Assembly: GCF_002214805.1 (NCBI RefSeq)
Contig: NZ_CP019914.1
Location: 868,001 to 932,000, forward strand
DNA length: 64,000 nt
DNA from: Brachyspira hampsonii
Lineage (GTDB): Bacteria > Spirochaetota > Brachyspiria > Brachyspirales > Brachyspiraceae
Direction: 5' to 3'
How positions within the stretch are numbered: the stretch's first letter is position 1; each line of letters starts with the position of its first letter. Below the pieces are notes generated by a model. It saw only the letters and a list, made by a program, of their open reading frames with translations. It did not search any database and had not been told where the DNA came from. Both the position numbers and the translations under genes were made by a program. Positions 9,087-17,342 of this stretch are shown in pieces.

Positions 9087-9290
9087 TACGCACGGTAAAT
9101 AAATTAAAAAATATAAATATGTTATTTTTCTTATTTAGTACATAAACTAATAAAAATAAATCGTGCGTATAAAATTTTTGCAGCTTAATAAAAACTTGGG
9201 AGGGAGCTATAATTTCTAATTAAGATTAAAAAATAATAAAAATCGTATTATATAAATTAGGCTATAAAATATAATGGGTGGGGTATGTAT
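9087..9290. repeat. G-rich intergenic repeat family, copy A
   Basis: Within the 428-base gap between oppA and kptA. It starts with TACGCACG (9087-9094), inverted as CGTGCGTA at 9172-9179, then ACTTGGGAGGGAGC (about 9194-9207), and ends with GGGTGGGGTATGTATATA (from 9275). The same order of landmarks appears at 36519-36730 and 36862-37062. No open frame. The rest of the gap (9291-9414) shows nothing I can name. Confidence 0.65.
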
Positions 9291-9414
9291 ATAAAATTTA
9301 TTATTTTTTGATTATTGCCGATAAACATTGTTCGCTAAAAATGTATATCCGCCTTTGGTAAATTTGCTATACGCTTACTATTTGTATATTTAGATTTATA
9401 GTATTTTAAAATTA

Positions 9415-9978
9415 TTATTTAATTATATCAAAAATATATTTAGGATCAACATAATCGCATAACCACACTTTATTTTCAGACAAATAAAATTTAATACCAT
9501 CATTATACATTTGCTTAGAATTAATTTTTATTATTGCAGGCTTTCCATGACGCTCCCCAACTTTTTTGGCAGTTTCTTCAATAATAGATAAATGCACATA
9601 AAGCCTGCCCATTTTCTTTATGCCTTCAAGTTTTATACTCTCTATATTATCAACAGAAGTCCCATGAAACAATATTTCTGGCGGTTCTCTTTCTTCAAAT
9701 TCTAAATCTACATTTATACTATGTCCCTGACTTGCCCTTATTAAAGTATGATCCTCATTAAAACTAAATCTTTTTTTATCATTGTATAATACTACTCTTT
9801 CAAGTATTTCTTTATTTATATTTCTTCCTGTTAATTTTATTTTTTCAATTAACCCATAAACATTAGCCCAACCATCTTTTGATAATGTGAGTCCTATATT
9901 TTCAGGTTTATGCCTTAATACCAAACTAACAAATTTACTTATTTTAATTTCTTCTTTGCTTAATTTATCATTTTTCAT
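9415..9978 (-). CDS. kptA: RNA 2'-phosphotransferase, Tpt1/KptA family
   Basis: 187 residues with all KptA landmarks: SKFVSLVLRHKPE at the N-terminus (winged-helix lobe), IRASQGHS, LFHGT (NAD-binding), YVHLS and KVWLCDYVDPKYI. The family transfers an internal RNA 2'-phosphate to NAD in two steps that pass through an ADP-ribosylated RNA. In bacteria without yeast-type tRNA splicing its natural substrate is not known; repair of RNA ends or nucleic-acid capping are suggestions from the family. Single-gene unit between repeat-rich gaps. Confidence 0.93.
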   Translation of the reverse strand: MKNDKLSKEEIKISKFVSLVLRHKPENIGLTLSKDGWANVYGLIEKIKLTGRNINKEILERVVLYNDKKRFSFNEDHTLIRASQGHSINVDLEFEEREPPEILFHGTSVDNIESIKLEGIKKMGRLYVHLSIIEETAKKVGERHGKPAIIKINSKQMYNDGIKFYLSENKVWLCDYVDPKYIFDIIK

Positions 9979-10156
9979 TTTTATTTCTCCAATAAAACAA
10001 TAATATTATTTATTAATTATGTCAACTATATTATGTTAATACTAATATTTAATAAAGATTTATTCAGCCCGCCCACCCGCCACCTAATATCTTGTAAAAA
10101 AGTTATTTTACTTGTAAAATATATGCAAATTTTTTACTTAAATAAAGGATATATTT

Positions 10157-10873
10157 ATGTCTGTTATAGGTTTGTCTGGAAATATTTTATACGAAAATAG
10201 TTCTATACCAAAAGCATTTATTAATCGTTCTTATGTTGATTCTGTTATAAGATCCAAAGGAGTACCATTTCTAATGCCAATCACAGAAGAGAAAGATATT
10301 ATAAAAAAAATGGTAGAAAATGTTGATGGAATAATAATGACGGGAGGAGTTGATATTCACCCATTTAGATTCAATGAAGAGCCTATAGAAAAAATAGGTG
10401 CTATATTAGCTGAAAGAGATGAATTTGATTTTACATTAATGAAATATGCAGTTGAAATGAATAAACCAATACTAGGAATATGCAGAGGAATACAGGTTAT
10501 AAATGTTTATTTCGGAGGAACATTAATACAAGATATACCAAGTCAAAGAAATACTAATATACTTCATAATCAAACTGCAGAATATCATACTGCAACACAT
10601 AAAATTCAAATAGTAAAAGACAGTATAATTTATGATATCTTAGATGATGCATCTGAAGTAAATAGTTTTCATCATCAGGCAGTTGATAAATTAGCTAAAG
10701 ATTTTAAAGTAACTGCTGCTGCCAAAGATGGAATAATAGAAGCTATAGAATATAAGAAAAAAGATTCTTTTATTTTAGGATTGCAATGGCATCCTGAGTT
10801 AATGAGCTCAAGAATAGTAAAAATGCAGAATATATTTGACATGTTTACAGAAATTTGCAAATCAAGAAAATAA
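10157..10873 (+). CDS. Class I glutamine amidotransferase-like hydrolase, PuuD type (peptidase C26)
   Basis: 238 residues. Nucleophile Cys109 in GICRGIQVINVYFGG, with the His and Glu of the triad in LGLQWHPELM near residues 212-216; MTGGVDIHP at 61-69 is the oxyanion region. It belongs to the gamma-glutamyl-GABA hydrolase group, which cleaves gamma-glutamyl amide bonds in polyamine breakdown or related peptides. No putrescine pathway genes are nearby, so the substrate is open. ATG preceded by AAAGGA. The gene is convergent with the outer-membrane protein gene that follows. Confidence 0.88.
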   Translation: MSVIGLSGNILYENSSIPKAFINRSYVDSVIRSKGVPFLMPITEEKDIIKKMVENVDGIIMTGGVDIHPFRFNEEPIEKIGAILAERDEFDFTLMKYAVEMNKPILGICRGIQVINVYFGGTLIQDIPSQRNTNILHNQTAEYHTATHKIQIVKDSIIYDILDDASEVNSFHHQAVDKLAKDFKVTAAAKDGIIEAIEYKKKDSFILGLQWHPELMSSRIVKMQNIFDMFTEICKSRK

Positions 10874-10875
10874 TT

Positions 10876-11733
10876 TCATATTATTCTATATGTAATCATG
10901 GCATTCATATCAAAATATAGAGTTGCCGGAAATTCCGGATGTCCTAAATACTGTCCTATTCTTAAATTTACTTCTGTATATATTCTATTTATGAATTCAT
11001 ACTGAAAATGGGCATAAGCACCTATTGAATGCCATAATTGCTTGGTATTATTCATATAAGCAAGCATATAATTAATTCCGACAGTAAGCGGCATCAAATC
11101 AAAAAGAAGCATAGAATCAAGTTTATATGATATATCATTTTGATCTCTAATTAATAATAAATCATAGTCTAAATAATATTTTCCATACTTATTATAAGCA
11201 TATTTAAAAGTAACTCCTGCCTGAAGAGTTAATCCTCTACCTTCAAATAATGATTTAAAAAAACTTACTCTAAATGTAGGTGTAGCTTCAGCCTCAAATG
11301 ATAAATTAGAAGTTTTAGGAGCATTTACTATTGCATTAGTTCCAAAATCATCTTTTGGACTATTAAAATTTACAAAACCTCTTTTGGCATAAGAAAGATA
11401 ATAGTTGAGCATAGATACTTTCACATCTATATTAAAATATTCAGATATGGAGCTATTAACATATAATGTAAGTCTGTTCATTTCAGCACTAATATGATCA
11501 CTAATACCGACATCAGTTTTTATTCCTTCCCAAATATATCCCGGAAAAACATCAGAAATGAATCTGTAAAACAGCATAATTTTTCCGCCGCCGTCTAAAT
11601 ACGGACTAAATCTTCCATTTAAATCAGCACCTATATAAAGCCCATCCTGAAGATTAGTTTGAGCATTTAAGGGCTTAATTGTTATTAATGTATATATAAT
11701 TGTAAAAATAAATAAAAATTTTATTAGCTTCAT
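10876..11733 (-). CDS. Predicted outer-membrane beta-barrel protein
   Basis: 285 residues with a cleavable signal peptide (about 24 residues, ending PLNAQ). The rest alternates short amphipathic strands with turns (ADLNGRFSPYLDGGGKIML, YTEVNLRIGQYLGHPEF) and ends near an aromatic/hydrophobic strand, as expected of a small barrel. No known spirochaete porin family is recognised. Its stop is 2 bases from the stop of the upstream plus-strand gene, so transcription is convergent. Confidence 0.7.
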   Translation of the reverse strand: MKLIKFLFIFTIIYTLITIKPLNAQTNLQDGLYIGADLNGRFSPYLDGGGKIMLFYRFISDVFPGYIWEGIKTDVGISDHISAEMNRLTLYVNSSISEYFNIDVKVSMLNYYLSYAKRGFVNFNSPKDDFGTNAIVNAPKTSNLSFEAEATPTFRVSFFKSLFEGRGLTLQAGVTFKYAYNKYGKYYLDYDLLLIRDQNDISYKLDSMLLFDLMPLTVGINYMLAYMNNTKQLWHSIGAYAHFQYEFINRIYTEVNLRIGQYLGHPEFPATLYFDMNAMITYRII

Positions 11734-11820
11734 TTAAAAACATTCAATATTATAATTATAGTTTTAATATTATAACATTTTATAAAAATATGTATATACT
11801 ATATAATATTAATAAGTAAG

Positions 11821-11858
11821 AAAAATAAAAAAGGAGCTAATTTTGTAAAAAGCCCCTT
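11821..11858 (-). terminator. Terminator of recA
   Basis: On the minus strand AAGGGGCT and AGCTCCTT pair (8 bp, one wobble) and are followed by TTTTTTATTTTT. It lies about 30 bases after the recA stop. Confidence 0.85.
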
Positions 11859-11886
11859 TATAGAAATATATAATGAAAATAATAAA

Positions 11887-13167
11887 TCAATTTTTTACAG
11901 GCGTTACAATAGTATCCTCAAAATCATTATCGCTGTAAGTTTCATCATCAGAATAAGCCTCTTCAGCACTCATCAAAAGATTAGAATCATCCTCATCTTG
12001 TTTTTTGGATTTCTTTTTTGAAGAAGAACTTTCAGAACTTTCCTCATCATCACTATTTTCTTTTAATGCCTCTTTGCTTCCGCCGTTTTTCTGCTCTTCT
12101 AAATACTCAGCAAGTTTCTCTCTTACTTTATCAGCTCCTCCCATATTCAATGTTTCTCTGATTTGTATCTCAAGCTCCATACGCATTTTAGGGTCTGATG
12201 CTAAAAGTTCTCTTACCTTCTCTTTACCCTGAGCAATCTGCTCTCCATTATAATAGAACCAAGCACCGCTTCTAGTGATGATTTTTGCCTCCATAGCTAA
12301 ATCTATTAAAAGCCCTTCAGATGATATACCTTTACCGAATATTATCTCTAAATTAACCACTTTAAATGGAGATGATAATTTGTTTTTTACAACTTTTATT
12401 TTTACTTTATGACCTATAGTTTCATCGCCTTTTTTAATCCATTCAGTTCTTCTAATATCAAGCCTTACAGATGAATAGAATTTCAAAGCCTTACCGCCTG
12501 TAGTAGTTTCAGTAGGTCCTGCTCCATAGCCTGTAGTTGCAATATTTTGTCTTAATTGGTTAATAAATATTACTGCAGTATTTGTATTGCTTATTATAGC
12601 TGTTAATTTTCTTAAAGCATGGCTCATAAGTCTAGCCTGTAAAGCAATATGAGCATCCCCTATATCCCCAGCAAGCTCTGCCTTAGAAACAAGTGCTGCC
12701 ACAGAGTCAACAACTACTATATCAAAAGCAGTAGAAGAAACAACCTTTTCTAATATCTCAAGTGCTTCTTCTCCGCTGTTTGGCTGAGAAATATATAAAT
12801 TATCAATATCTACTCCTAAAGCACTAGCATATACAGGGTCAAGAGCATGTTCAGCATCTATAAAAGCTGCATATCCCCCAGCTTTTTGGGCTTCGGCTAT
12901 GATATGTAAAGTGAGTGTAGTTTTACCTGATGCCTCATGTCCGTAAATCTCTATAATTCTTCCGCGAGGAACTCCCCCCACTCCCAAAGCATGATCAAGA
13001 GTTAATGCCCCAGTAGATATAACATCAACATTAACAGTTTTATTGCTTCCAAGCCTCATAAAAGAACCCGGACCATATTTTTTATTTATCTGATCGGTAA
13101 TGGCTTCTATAGCCTCGCTTTTACCGTCTTTTTTTACTTCAGCATTTTCTTTCTTTTTAGTAGCCAT
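11887..13167 (-). CDS. recA: Recombinase RecA with long acidic C-terminal tail
   Basis: 426 residues. The core is standard RecA: Walker [10 protein letters not shown] at 76-84, [10 protein letters not shown], Walker B-type [10 protein letters not shown] and the L2 region with [22 protein letters not shown]. It drives strand exchange and LexA-type self-cleavage in DNA repair. Usual RecA ends near residue 350; here about 67 further residues follow (from about 360), rich in Ser, Asp, Glu and Lys ([18 protein letters not shown]). Acidic RecA tails are known to moderate DNA binding; this one is longer than usual. It is preceded on the same strand by the SRP RNA and two tRNAs. Confidence 0.98.
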   Translation of the reverse strand: MATKKKENAEVKKDGKSEAIEAITDQINKKYGPGSFMRLGSNKTVNVDVISTGALTLDHALGVGGVPRGRIIEIYGHEASGKTTLTLHIIAEAQKAGGYAAFIDAEHALDPVYASALGVDIDNLYISQPNSGEEALEILEKVVSSTAFDIVVVDSVAALVSKAELAGDIGDAHIALQARLMSHALRKLTAIISNTNTAVIFINQLRQNIATTGYGAGPTETTTGGKALKFYSSVRLDIRRTEWIKKGDETIGHKVKIKVVKNKLSSPFKVVNLEIIFGKGISSEGLLIDLAMEAKIITRSGAWFYYNGEQIAQGKEKVRELLASDPKMRMELEIQIRETLNMGGADKVREKLAEYLEEQKNGGSKEALKENSDDEESSESSSSKKKSKKQDEDDSNLLMSAEEAYSDDETYSDNDFEDTIVTPVKN

Positions 13168-13271
13168 ATTAAAAAATTCTCCTAAAAAACAATATAATAA
13201 TACATTGTATAAAAATACATTGTTTTTGTCAAGTTATTTGCAGATAAAAAATGAAAAAATTTAGATATATA

Positions 13272-13385
13272 AAAAAAGCCCCTTATAACAGGAGAACTAG
13301 CACCCAGTTGGGTTGACTTACCGTTGCTTCCTTCCGAACCTGGCGGATTCATCATCAACTGCCGTAGAGTCCCGTTATAAGAGAT
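13272..13385 (-). ncRNA. ffs: Signal recognition particle RNA, small bacterial type
   Basis: On the minus strand the conserved apical core CCAGGTTCGGAAGGAAGCAA is present, with flanking arms that pair over the length of the transcript; the ends TTATAACGGG and CCTGTTATAA pair. The 3' end runs into GGGGCTTTTTTT, which also serves as terminator. The length of about 110 nt fits the 4.5S-like form. It binds Ffh and targets membrane proteins. Confidence 0.93.
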
Positions 13386-13409
13386 GTATAAAAAATTAAA
13401 ACATATATA

Positions 13410-13495
13410 CGGAAAGAGTGGGATTCGAACCCACGGTGCTGTTAAGCACACACGACTTCCAATCGTGCTCCTTCGACCAACTCGGACATCTTTCC
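13410..13495 (-). tRNA. tRNA-Ser (GGA)
   Basis: Acceptor stem GGAAAGA/TCTTTCC with discriminator G, anticodon stem CACGA/TCGTG around loop TTGGAAG, long variable arm typical of class II serine tRNA, and T-arm GTGGGTTCGAATCCCAC. Reads UCC/UCU. CCA is not encoded. Confidence 0.96.
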
Positions 13496-13506
13496 TAGTA
13501 CAGCAA

Positions 13507-13580
13507 CGTGCCTGAGAAGATTTGAACTTCCAACCTTCAGAACCGCAATCTGATGCTCTATCCAATTGAGCTACAGGCAC
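13507..13580 (-). tRNA. tRNA-Arg (GCG)
   Basis: Acceptor stem GTGCCTG/CAGGCAC with discriminator G; anticodon stem TCAGA/TCTGA around loop TTGCGGT, giving anticodon GCG (Arg, CGC/CGU). T-arm GGAAGTTCAAATCTTC. Most bacteria use ACG (edited to ICG) for these codons, so a genomic G34 is unusual. CCA is not encoded. Confidence 0.93.
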
Positions 13581-13653
13581 ATAAGTTTTTAGTCTGAAAA
13601 TTATAACATAGTTAATATTTTTTTGCAAATATAAAATATAGCTAAAATATTAT

Positions 13654-14391
13654 TTAATTAAATAGATTCTCTCCAAATTTTAACCCCAATTGAATGCCTA
13701 AATCAAAAGAAGACAAATTCCTGCTGTCAACCATAACTAATTCTGCCCCCCGCAAATCTATACCAAAATCTGTTCCAACATAAGCACCAAGTAAAAAAGC
13801 AACATTGTCATGTACATATATAGAATAATCAAATGTAAGTTTAACATAAGTAATAACTGAATTTTTCATTACATTTTTTATATTATTCATATCATAATTA
13901 CCTTCTGTTTTTGTTGTAGTATTTCCTGAAGTAAGCTCCATTGAATGTGTCAAATATAGAGGTAATTTCACTCCTATTCCCAATCCAAAAGCAAAATTTT
14001 GATAATGAAATTTAGGAAGTATTCCTATAGATAAATTCTCAAAAGTATAATATTCTTTTTTCTTATAATCTATGCCGCCCTCTTTATATGAACCAGACAA
14101 TCCGAAAGAATCATGTGCATATCCCAAATCTAATAACAAACTGATTCCTATATCTCCGTCTGATACTGCATATCCTCCGTAAATGTTTACTCCCGCATCA
14201 AAACCAACTGTACCGCTGTCTTTTTTATAATTATTTTTATATTCTTCAGTAGCAATATTGGCAAAACTAACATTATAAAAACCCAAACTCATTCCTATAG
14301 GAACCATAACTCCAAATTGCCATCCGCTTGCTGCAAATGACATCTTAGCAAATATAAAAATAATTGATAAAATAATAGTTATTCTCTTCAT
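13654..14391 (-). CDS. Predicted outer-membrane beta-barrel protein
   Basis: 245 residues; signal peptide MKRITIILSIIFIFAKMSFA with cleavage after SFA. The mature part has repeated alternating strands (DGDIGISLLLDLGYAHDSFG, FAFGLGIGVKLPLYLTHS, VAFLLGAYVGTDFGID) and ends FDLGIQLGLKFGENLF, with a C-terminal aromatic as in outer-membrane barrels. Not assignable to a named spirochaete family from the sequence alone. Single gene upstream (in transcription order) of the tRNA/ffs/recA run. Confidence 0.72.
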   Translation of the reverse strand: MKRITIILSIIFIFAKMSFAASGWQFGVMVPIGMSLGFYNVSFANIATEEYKNNYKKDSGTVGFDAGVNIYGGYAVSDGDIGISLLLDLGYAHDSFGLSGSYKEGGIDYKKKEYYTFENLSIGILPKFHYQNFAFGLGIGVKLPLYLTHSMELTSGNTTTKTEGNYDMNNIKNVMKNSVITYVKLTFDYSIYVHDNVAFLLGAYVGTDFGIDLRGAELVMVDSRNLSSFDLGIQLGLKFGENLFN

Positions 14392-14421
14392 AAAAATACT
14401 CCAAAATAATAAAAATATAAA

Positions 14422-14880
14422 TTATACTTCAGGCATATCTATTTTTTTAGCTTCATGCCATAATTTATCCAGATTATAATATTCTCTTCCTTCCTCAGTA
14501 AATATATGAATAACTAAAAAACCATAATCGCTTAAATACCAAACGCCTTCCGGATCATTATCATTTTCAGCATAAGGAAGAACACCATCTTCTTTTAAAT
14601 CCTTATAAACAGCATCGGAACCTGCTTTCATCTGCGGCGAAGAAGAAGCCGTAGCTAATATAAAAAAGTCTGAAAGAGTTGTTAAATCTTCTAAATCTAA
14701 TATAACAATATCCTCAAGTTTCTTATCATATAAAGCCTTAGCTGCTTTTAATGTTAATTCTTTAGCCCTATCTTTATCTATAAACTTTTTCTTTCTTTTT
14801 TTTAGCTTTGTTTCTAAAAGTTCATTTGCATTATCATTTAATTCTTTATTATCATTATTTTTATCATTGTGTAATTTCAT
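14422..14880 (-). CDS. rsfS: Ribosome silencing factor RsfS
   Basis: About 152 residues. The C-terminal 105 are the RsfS/Iojap domain: ALYDKKLEDIVILDLEDLTTLSDFFILATASS, then the EGVWYLSDYGFLVIHIF core and YYNLDKLWHEA. It binds ribosomal protein uL14 and blocks subunit joining when nutrients are short. A charged N-terminal extension of about 45 residues is unusual. I place the start at the ATG at 14880, because the GGGG before it is 8-9 bases away, while it touches the ATG at 14889. The gene overlaps the end of the LCP gene, so the two are coupled. Confidence 0.92.
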   Translation of the reverse strand: MKLHNDKNNDNKELNDNANELLETKLKKRKKKFIDKDRAKELTLKAAKALYDKKLEDIVILDLEDLTTLSDFFILATASSSPQMKAGSDAVYKDLKEDGVLPYAENDNDPEGVWYLSDYGFLVIHIFTEEGREYYNLDKLWHEAKKIDMPEV

Positions 14881-16087
14881 AGTAATCATTCCCCAAAATT
14901 AATACTGCATTATTTAAAACTCTTCTATCTGTTTTAGCATATACTCTTGTTACCCTGCCTTCATTAGCAACCATAAATGCTTTCTCAATTTGACCGTCTC
15001 TTATGAGAACAACACTTTCATTGAGATTAGTACCAAAATTACCGTATTCTCCGGCAGAAAAACCTCTGTAACGCATTCTAATATTTATTCTGTCAGCAAG
15101 TCCTACAACCGTTGTAGCATTTAAAACCGTTAAACTTACATCCTCATTATTCAATTCGCTTTTCTGCGTCTTAAGCTCAACATATAATGTTAAATCATCC
15201 ATCTGCTTAATAAAAGCACTTCCATCAAATATAGGAGTTAAAATACCATTATCATCAACTCTTGCATCAATATTTTCTATAACCAATGTTCTTTCATTAC
15301 TGTTTGCAAGTATATTCATAATAGCCTTCATATCAGGAGGTCTTAAATTACTTTTCATACTGCCAAATATAGCTTTCCTCATATCTTTAGAATGAATAAT
15401 ATTTCTAAGCTGAGGACTTTGTATCAATGATATCATAGAATTAACTATAACATCTTCCAATCTGTATAAAGTTTCTATATCCTCATATCCTTTCATATTC
15501 AAGTAATGCAGATATGATATTATTTTTTTTCCTGTAAAAAGCCATTCGCCTATATCAAATGATAGTTCGTATCCTTTCTCCTCATCTTTATAATTAATAG
15601 GCTCTTCAACATACATTTTTACTCCGCCCATTAAATCTATAATATCAGATATTTGATTATTATCAATAGCTATTCTATAAGTTATTTTCTTATCTACTGA
15701 ATTTTCTATTGCTCTGAAAACAGCATTTTCTCCGCCGTTTTTATATAACTGTTCAATAACTTCAGGAGAAGAATTATTATTCTCCCATAATGCTATATTT
15801 TTAGGCAATCCTATCAAACCTATTCTATTATTCAAGCTGGATATTATGCCTACATAAGCACCATAAATATCATTATTATCATCTATAAATAAAACGGAAA
15901 AGTATAAAGGAGAATCATTCTTTTTAGCTATATCCAACTTGCTTATAAAAAAATAATAAAATACCCCAGCAATAAATAATAATGAAAATATAATAGAAAA
16001 GATAATAAGCATAATAGATTTTTGATTAGCCTGACTAATCGTTTTTAAAGCTCTATTAGTTATATTTTTTTCATTTTTATTATTCAT
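14864..16087 (-). CDS. LytR-CpsA-Psr (LCP) family protein with LytR_C domain
   Basis: 407 residues: one N-terminal membrane anchor (about 24-48), an LCP domain (ALWENNNSSPEV, DNNQISDIIDLMGGVKMYVEEPINY, FTGKKIISYLHYLN, then ETLYRLEDVIV), and a C-terminal LytR_C domain (VSLTVLNATTVVGLADRINIRM...). LCP enzymes attach glycopolymers to peptidoglycan or similar carriers on the outer face of the inner membrane; in spirochaetes the acceptor is not established. The usual LCP arginines are only partly visible by eye. It overlaps rsfS downstream, the same order seen in many bacteria. Confidence 0.85.
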   Translation of the reverse strand: MNNKNEKNITNRALKTISQANQKSIMLIIFSIIFSLLFIAGVFYYFFISKLDIAKKNDSPLYFSVLFIDDNNDIYGAYVGIISSLNNRIGLIGLPKNIALWENNNSSPEVIEQLYKNGGENAVFRAIENSVDKKITYRIAIDNNQISDIIDLMGGVKMYVEEPINYKDEEKGYELSFDIGEWLFTGKKIISYLHYLNMKGYEDIETLYRLEDVIVNSMISLIQSPQLRNIIHSKDMRKAIFGSMKSNLRPPDMKAIMNILANSNERTLVIENIDARVDDNGILTPIFDGSAFIKQMDDLTLYVELKTQKSELNNEDVSLTVLNATTVVGLADRINIRMRYRGFSAGEYGNFGTNLNESVVLIRDGQIEKAFMVANEGRVTRVYAKTDRRVLNNAVLILGNDYYEITQ

Positions 16088-16229
16088 TTATATATAATAT
16101 ATTATGTTAATTAAGTTGTCAAATATATTTTCTTGAAATAAGCTATATAAAAATGTTTATGTTAACTATTGAAATTGTTAAAGTTTTGATATAATATATA
16201 TACTATATATGAAAATAATGGATTTTATA

Positions 16230-16349
16230 ATGAATTTTTTTAGAAAAATTATTTTTATTTTTGGATTATTACTGTCATTAATATCTATAAATGCATTAAT
16301 GGCATGCAGACATTCAAAAAAAGAAGAAGAGATAAACAAAGATTACTAA
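16230..16349 (+). CDS. Small lipoprotein, 39 residues
   Basis: A short frame with a classic lipoprotein signal: Lys/Arg at the N-terminus, a hydrophobic core and lipobox LMAC at about residues 23-26, leaving a mature peptide of some 14 charged residues (CRHSKKEEEINKDY). Two further in-frame ATGs lie upstream (16209, 16218), but GGA sits about 9 bases before 16230. The stop is 4 bases before the next gene, so it heads that operon. No homologue recognised. Confidence 0.6.
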   Translation: MNFFRKIIFIFGLLLSLISINALMACRHSKKEEEINKDY

Positions 16350-16353
16350 TTAT

Positions 16354-17331
16354 ATGCTTTTTTTTAAAAATAAACTCATACTATTAATGATAATACTATT
16401 CTTTAGTGTTAATGCATACTCTATAACTATAACAATACTGCCATTTGAAAGTGCTGATGAAACTTGGATAGAAGAGTATAAAGTAGATGACGGTATTCCA
16501 AGAGTATTAGAAGATTCTCTTATAAACAAAAAAATGCTCAATGTTACAGATTATGATTTATTAATATCATATTTCAGTTCTTATGATATTGTAGCATCAT
16601 ATAAAAGTATGCAGACTAATTTGCAGCTGGCATCTGATTTTATAAAAGAAACATTTAATTCTGATTATATTATTACAGGTGAAATATTAAATTTTAACTT
16701 AAAAAAGGGCGGTAAAGATACTGCCAATGTCGAGTTTAAAGTTAATCTCATAGATATAAAATCATTAAAAATAGTAAAAACATTTAAAGATAAAGGAACT
16801 TATACATTACCTAATAGCAGCCCTGTATATTCTGCAGAAGATGCACTTTTTACAGAAACAGCATTGGGAGCAGCATCGGCAGCAGCATTAAGTAAAATAG
16901 CTGATAGTATAACAGAATATTTAGGAAATCCTCCTTTATCAGGTATAGTAACTAGAATAGAAGATAATAAATTATATATAAATCTTGGTAAGAATAATAA
17001 TATTAAAATTGGAGACGAATTTAATATATATAAAAGAGATAAAGTTCTGCAGCTGCCAAGTTATCAAAACAATTCTGCAACTAATATCAGCAATATACCG
17101 AAAATAGCATCTGCAAACGATACTGAAAAAGGATATATATCTGTAAGAAGTAATGAAAAAGGAGATGTTTGGTATACAAGCGAGATGCTTTATAAATACA
17201 GATTCTACAAAAATGAAGAGACTTTTATAACATCAGCTAAAGTTGTAGAAATCTATGATTATTATGCAATATTAGAAAATAAATCAGATAAAGAAATAGA
17301 ACCCATGATGATAGTAAAAATAAAAGACTAG
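16354..17331 (+). CDS. Exported CsgG/TolB-N-like protein
   Basis: 325 residues with an N-terminal signal (cleavage probably after NAYS). ITITILPFESADETW followed by a helix, then DYIITGEILNF and DIKSLKIVKTFKDKG, matches the CsgG/TolB-N type periplasmic fold found in curli secretion and FlgT-like proteins. The C-terminal third (IVTRIEDNKLYINLGKNNNIKIGDEF) is a small beta-barrel-like module also seen in FlgT. The role is unknown; assembly or sensing at the cell envelope is plausible. Second gene of the plus-strand run after the mini-lipoprotein. Confidence 0.65.
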   Translation: MLFFKNKLILLMIILFFSVNAYSITITILPFESADETWIEEYKVDDGIPRVLEDSLINKKMLNVTDYDLLISYFSSYDIVASYKSMQTNLQLASDFIKETFNSDYIITGEILNFNLKKGGKDTANVEFKVNLIDIKSLKIVKTFKDKGTYTLPNSSPVYSAEDALFTETALGAASAAALSKIADSITEYLGNPPLSGIVTRIEDNKLYINLGKNNNIKIGDEFNIYKRDKVLQLPSYQNNSATNISNIPKIASANDTEKGYISVRSNEKGDVWYTSEMLYKYRFYKNEETFITSAKVVEIYDYYAILENKSDKEIEPMMIVKIKD

Positions 17332-17342
17332 GAGCTCAATTG

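Noticed and set aside
13182-13628. 148-residue open frame on the minus strand
   Set aside because: It runs through tRNA-Arg, tRNA-Ser and the SRP RNA; its text (VAQLDRASDCGSEG type) is a translated tRNA.
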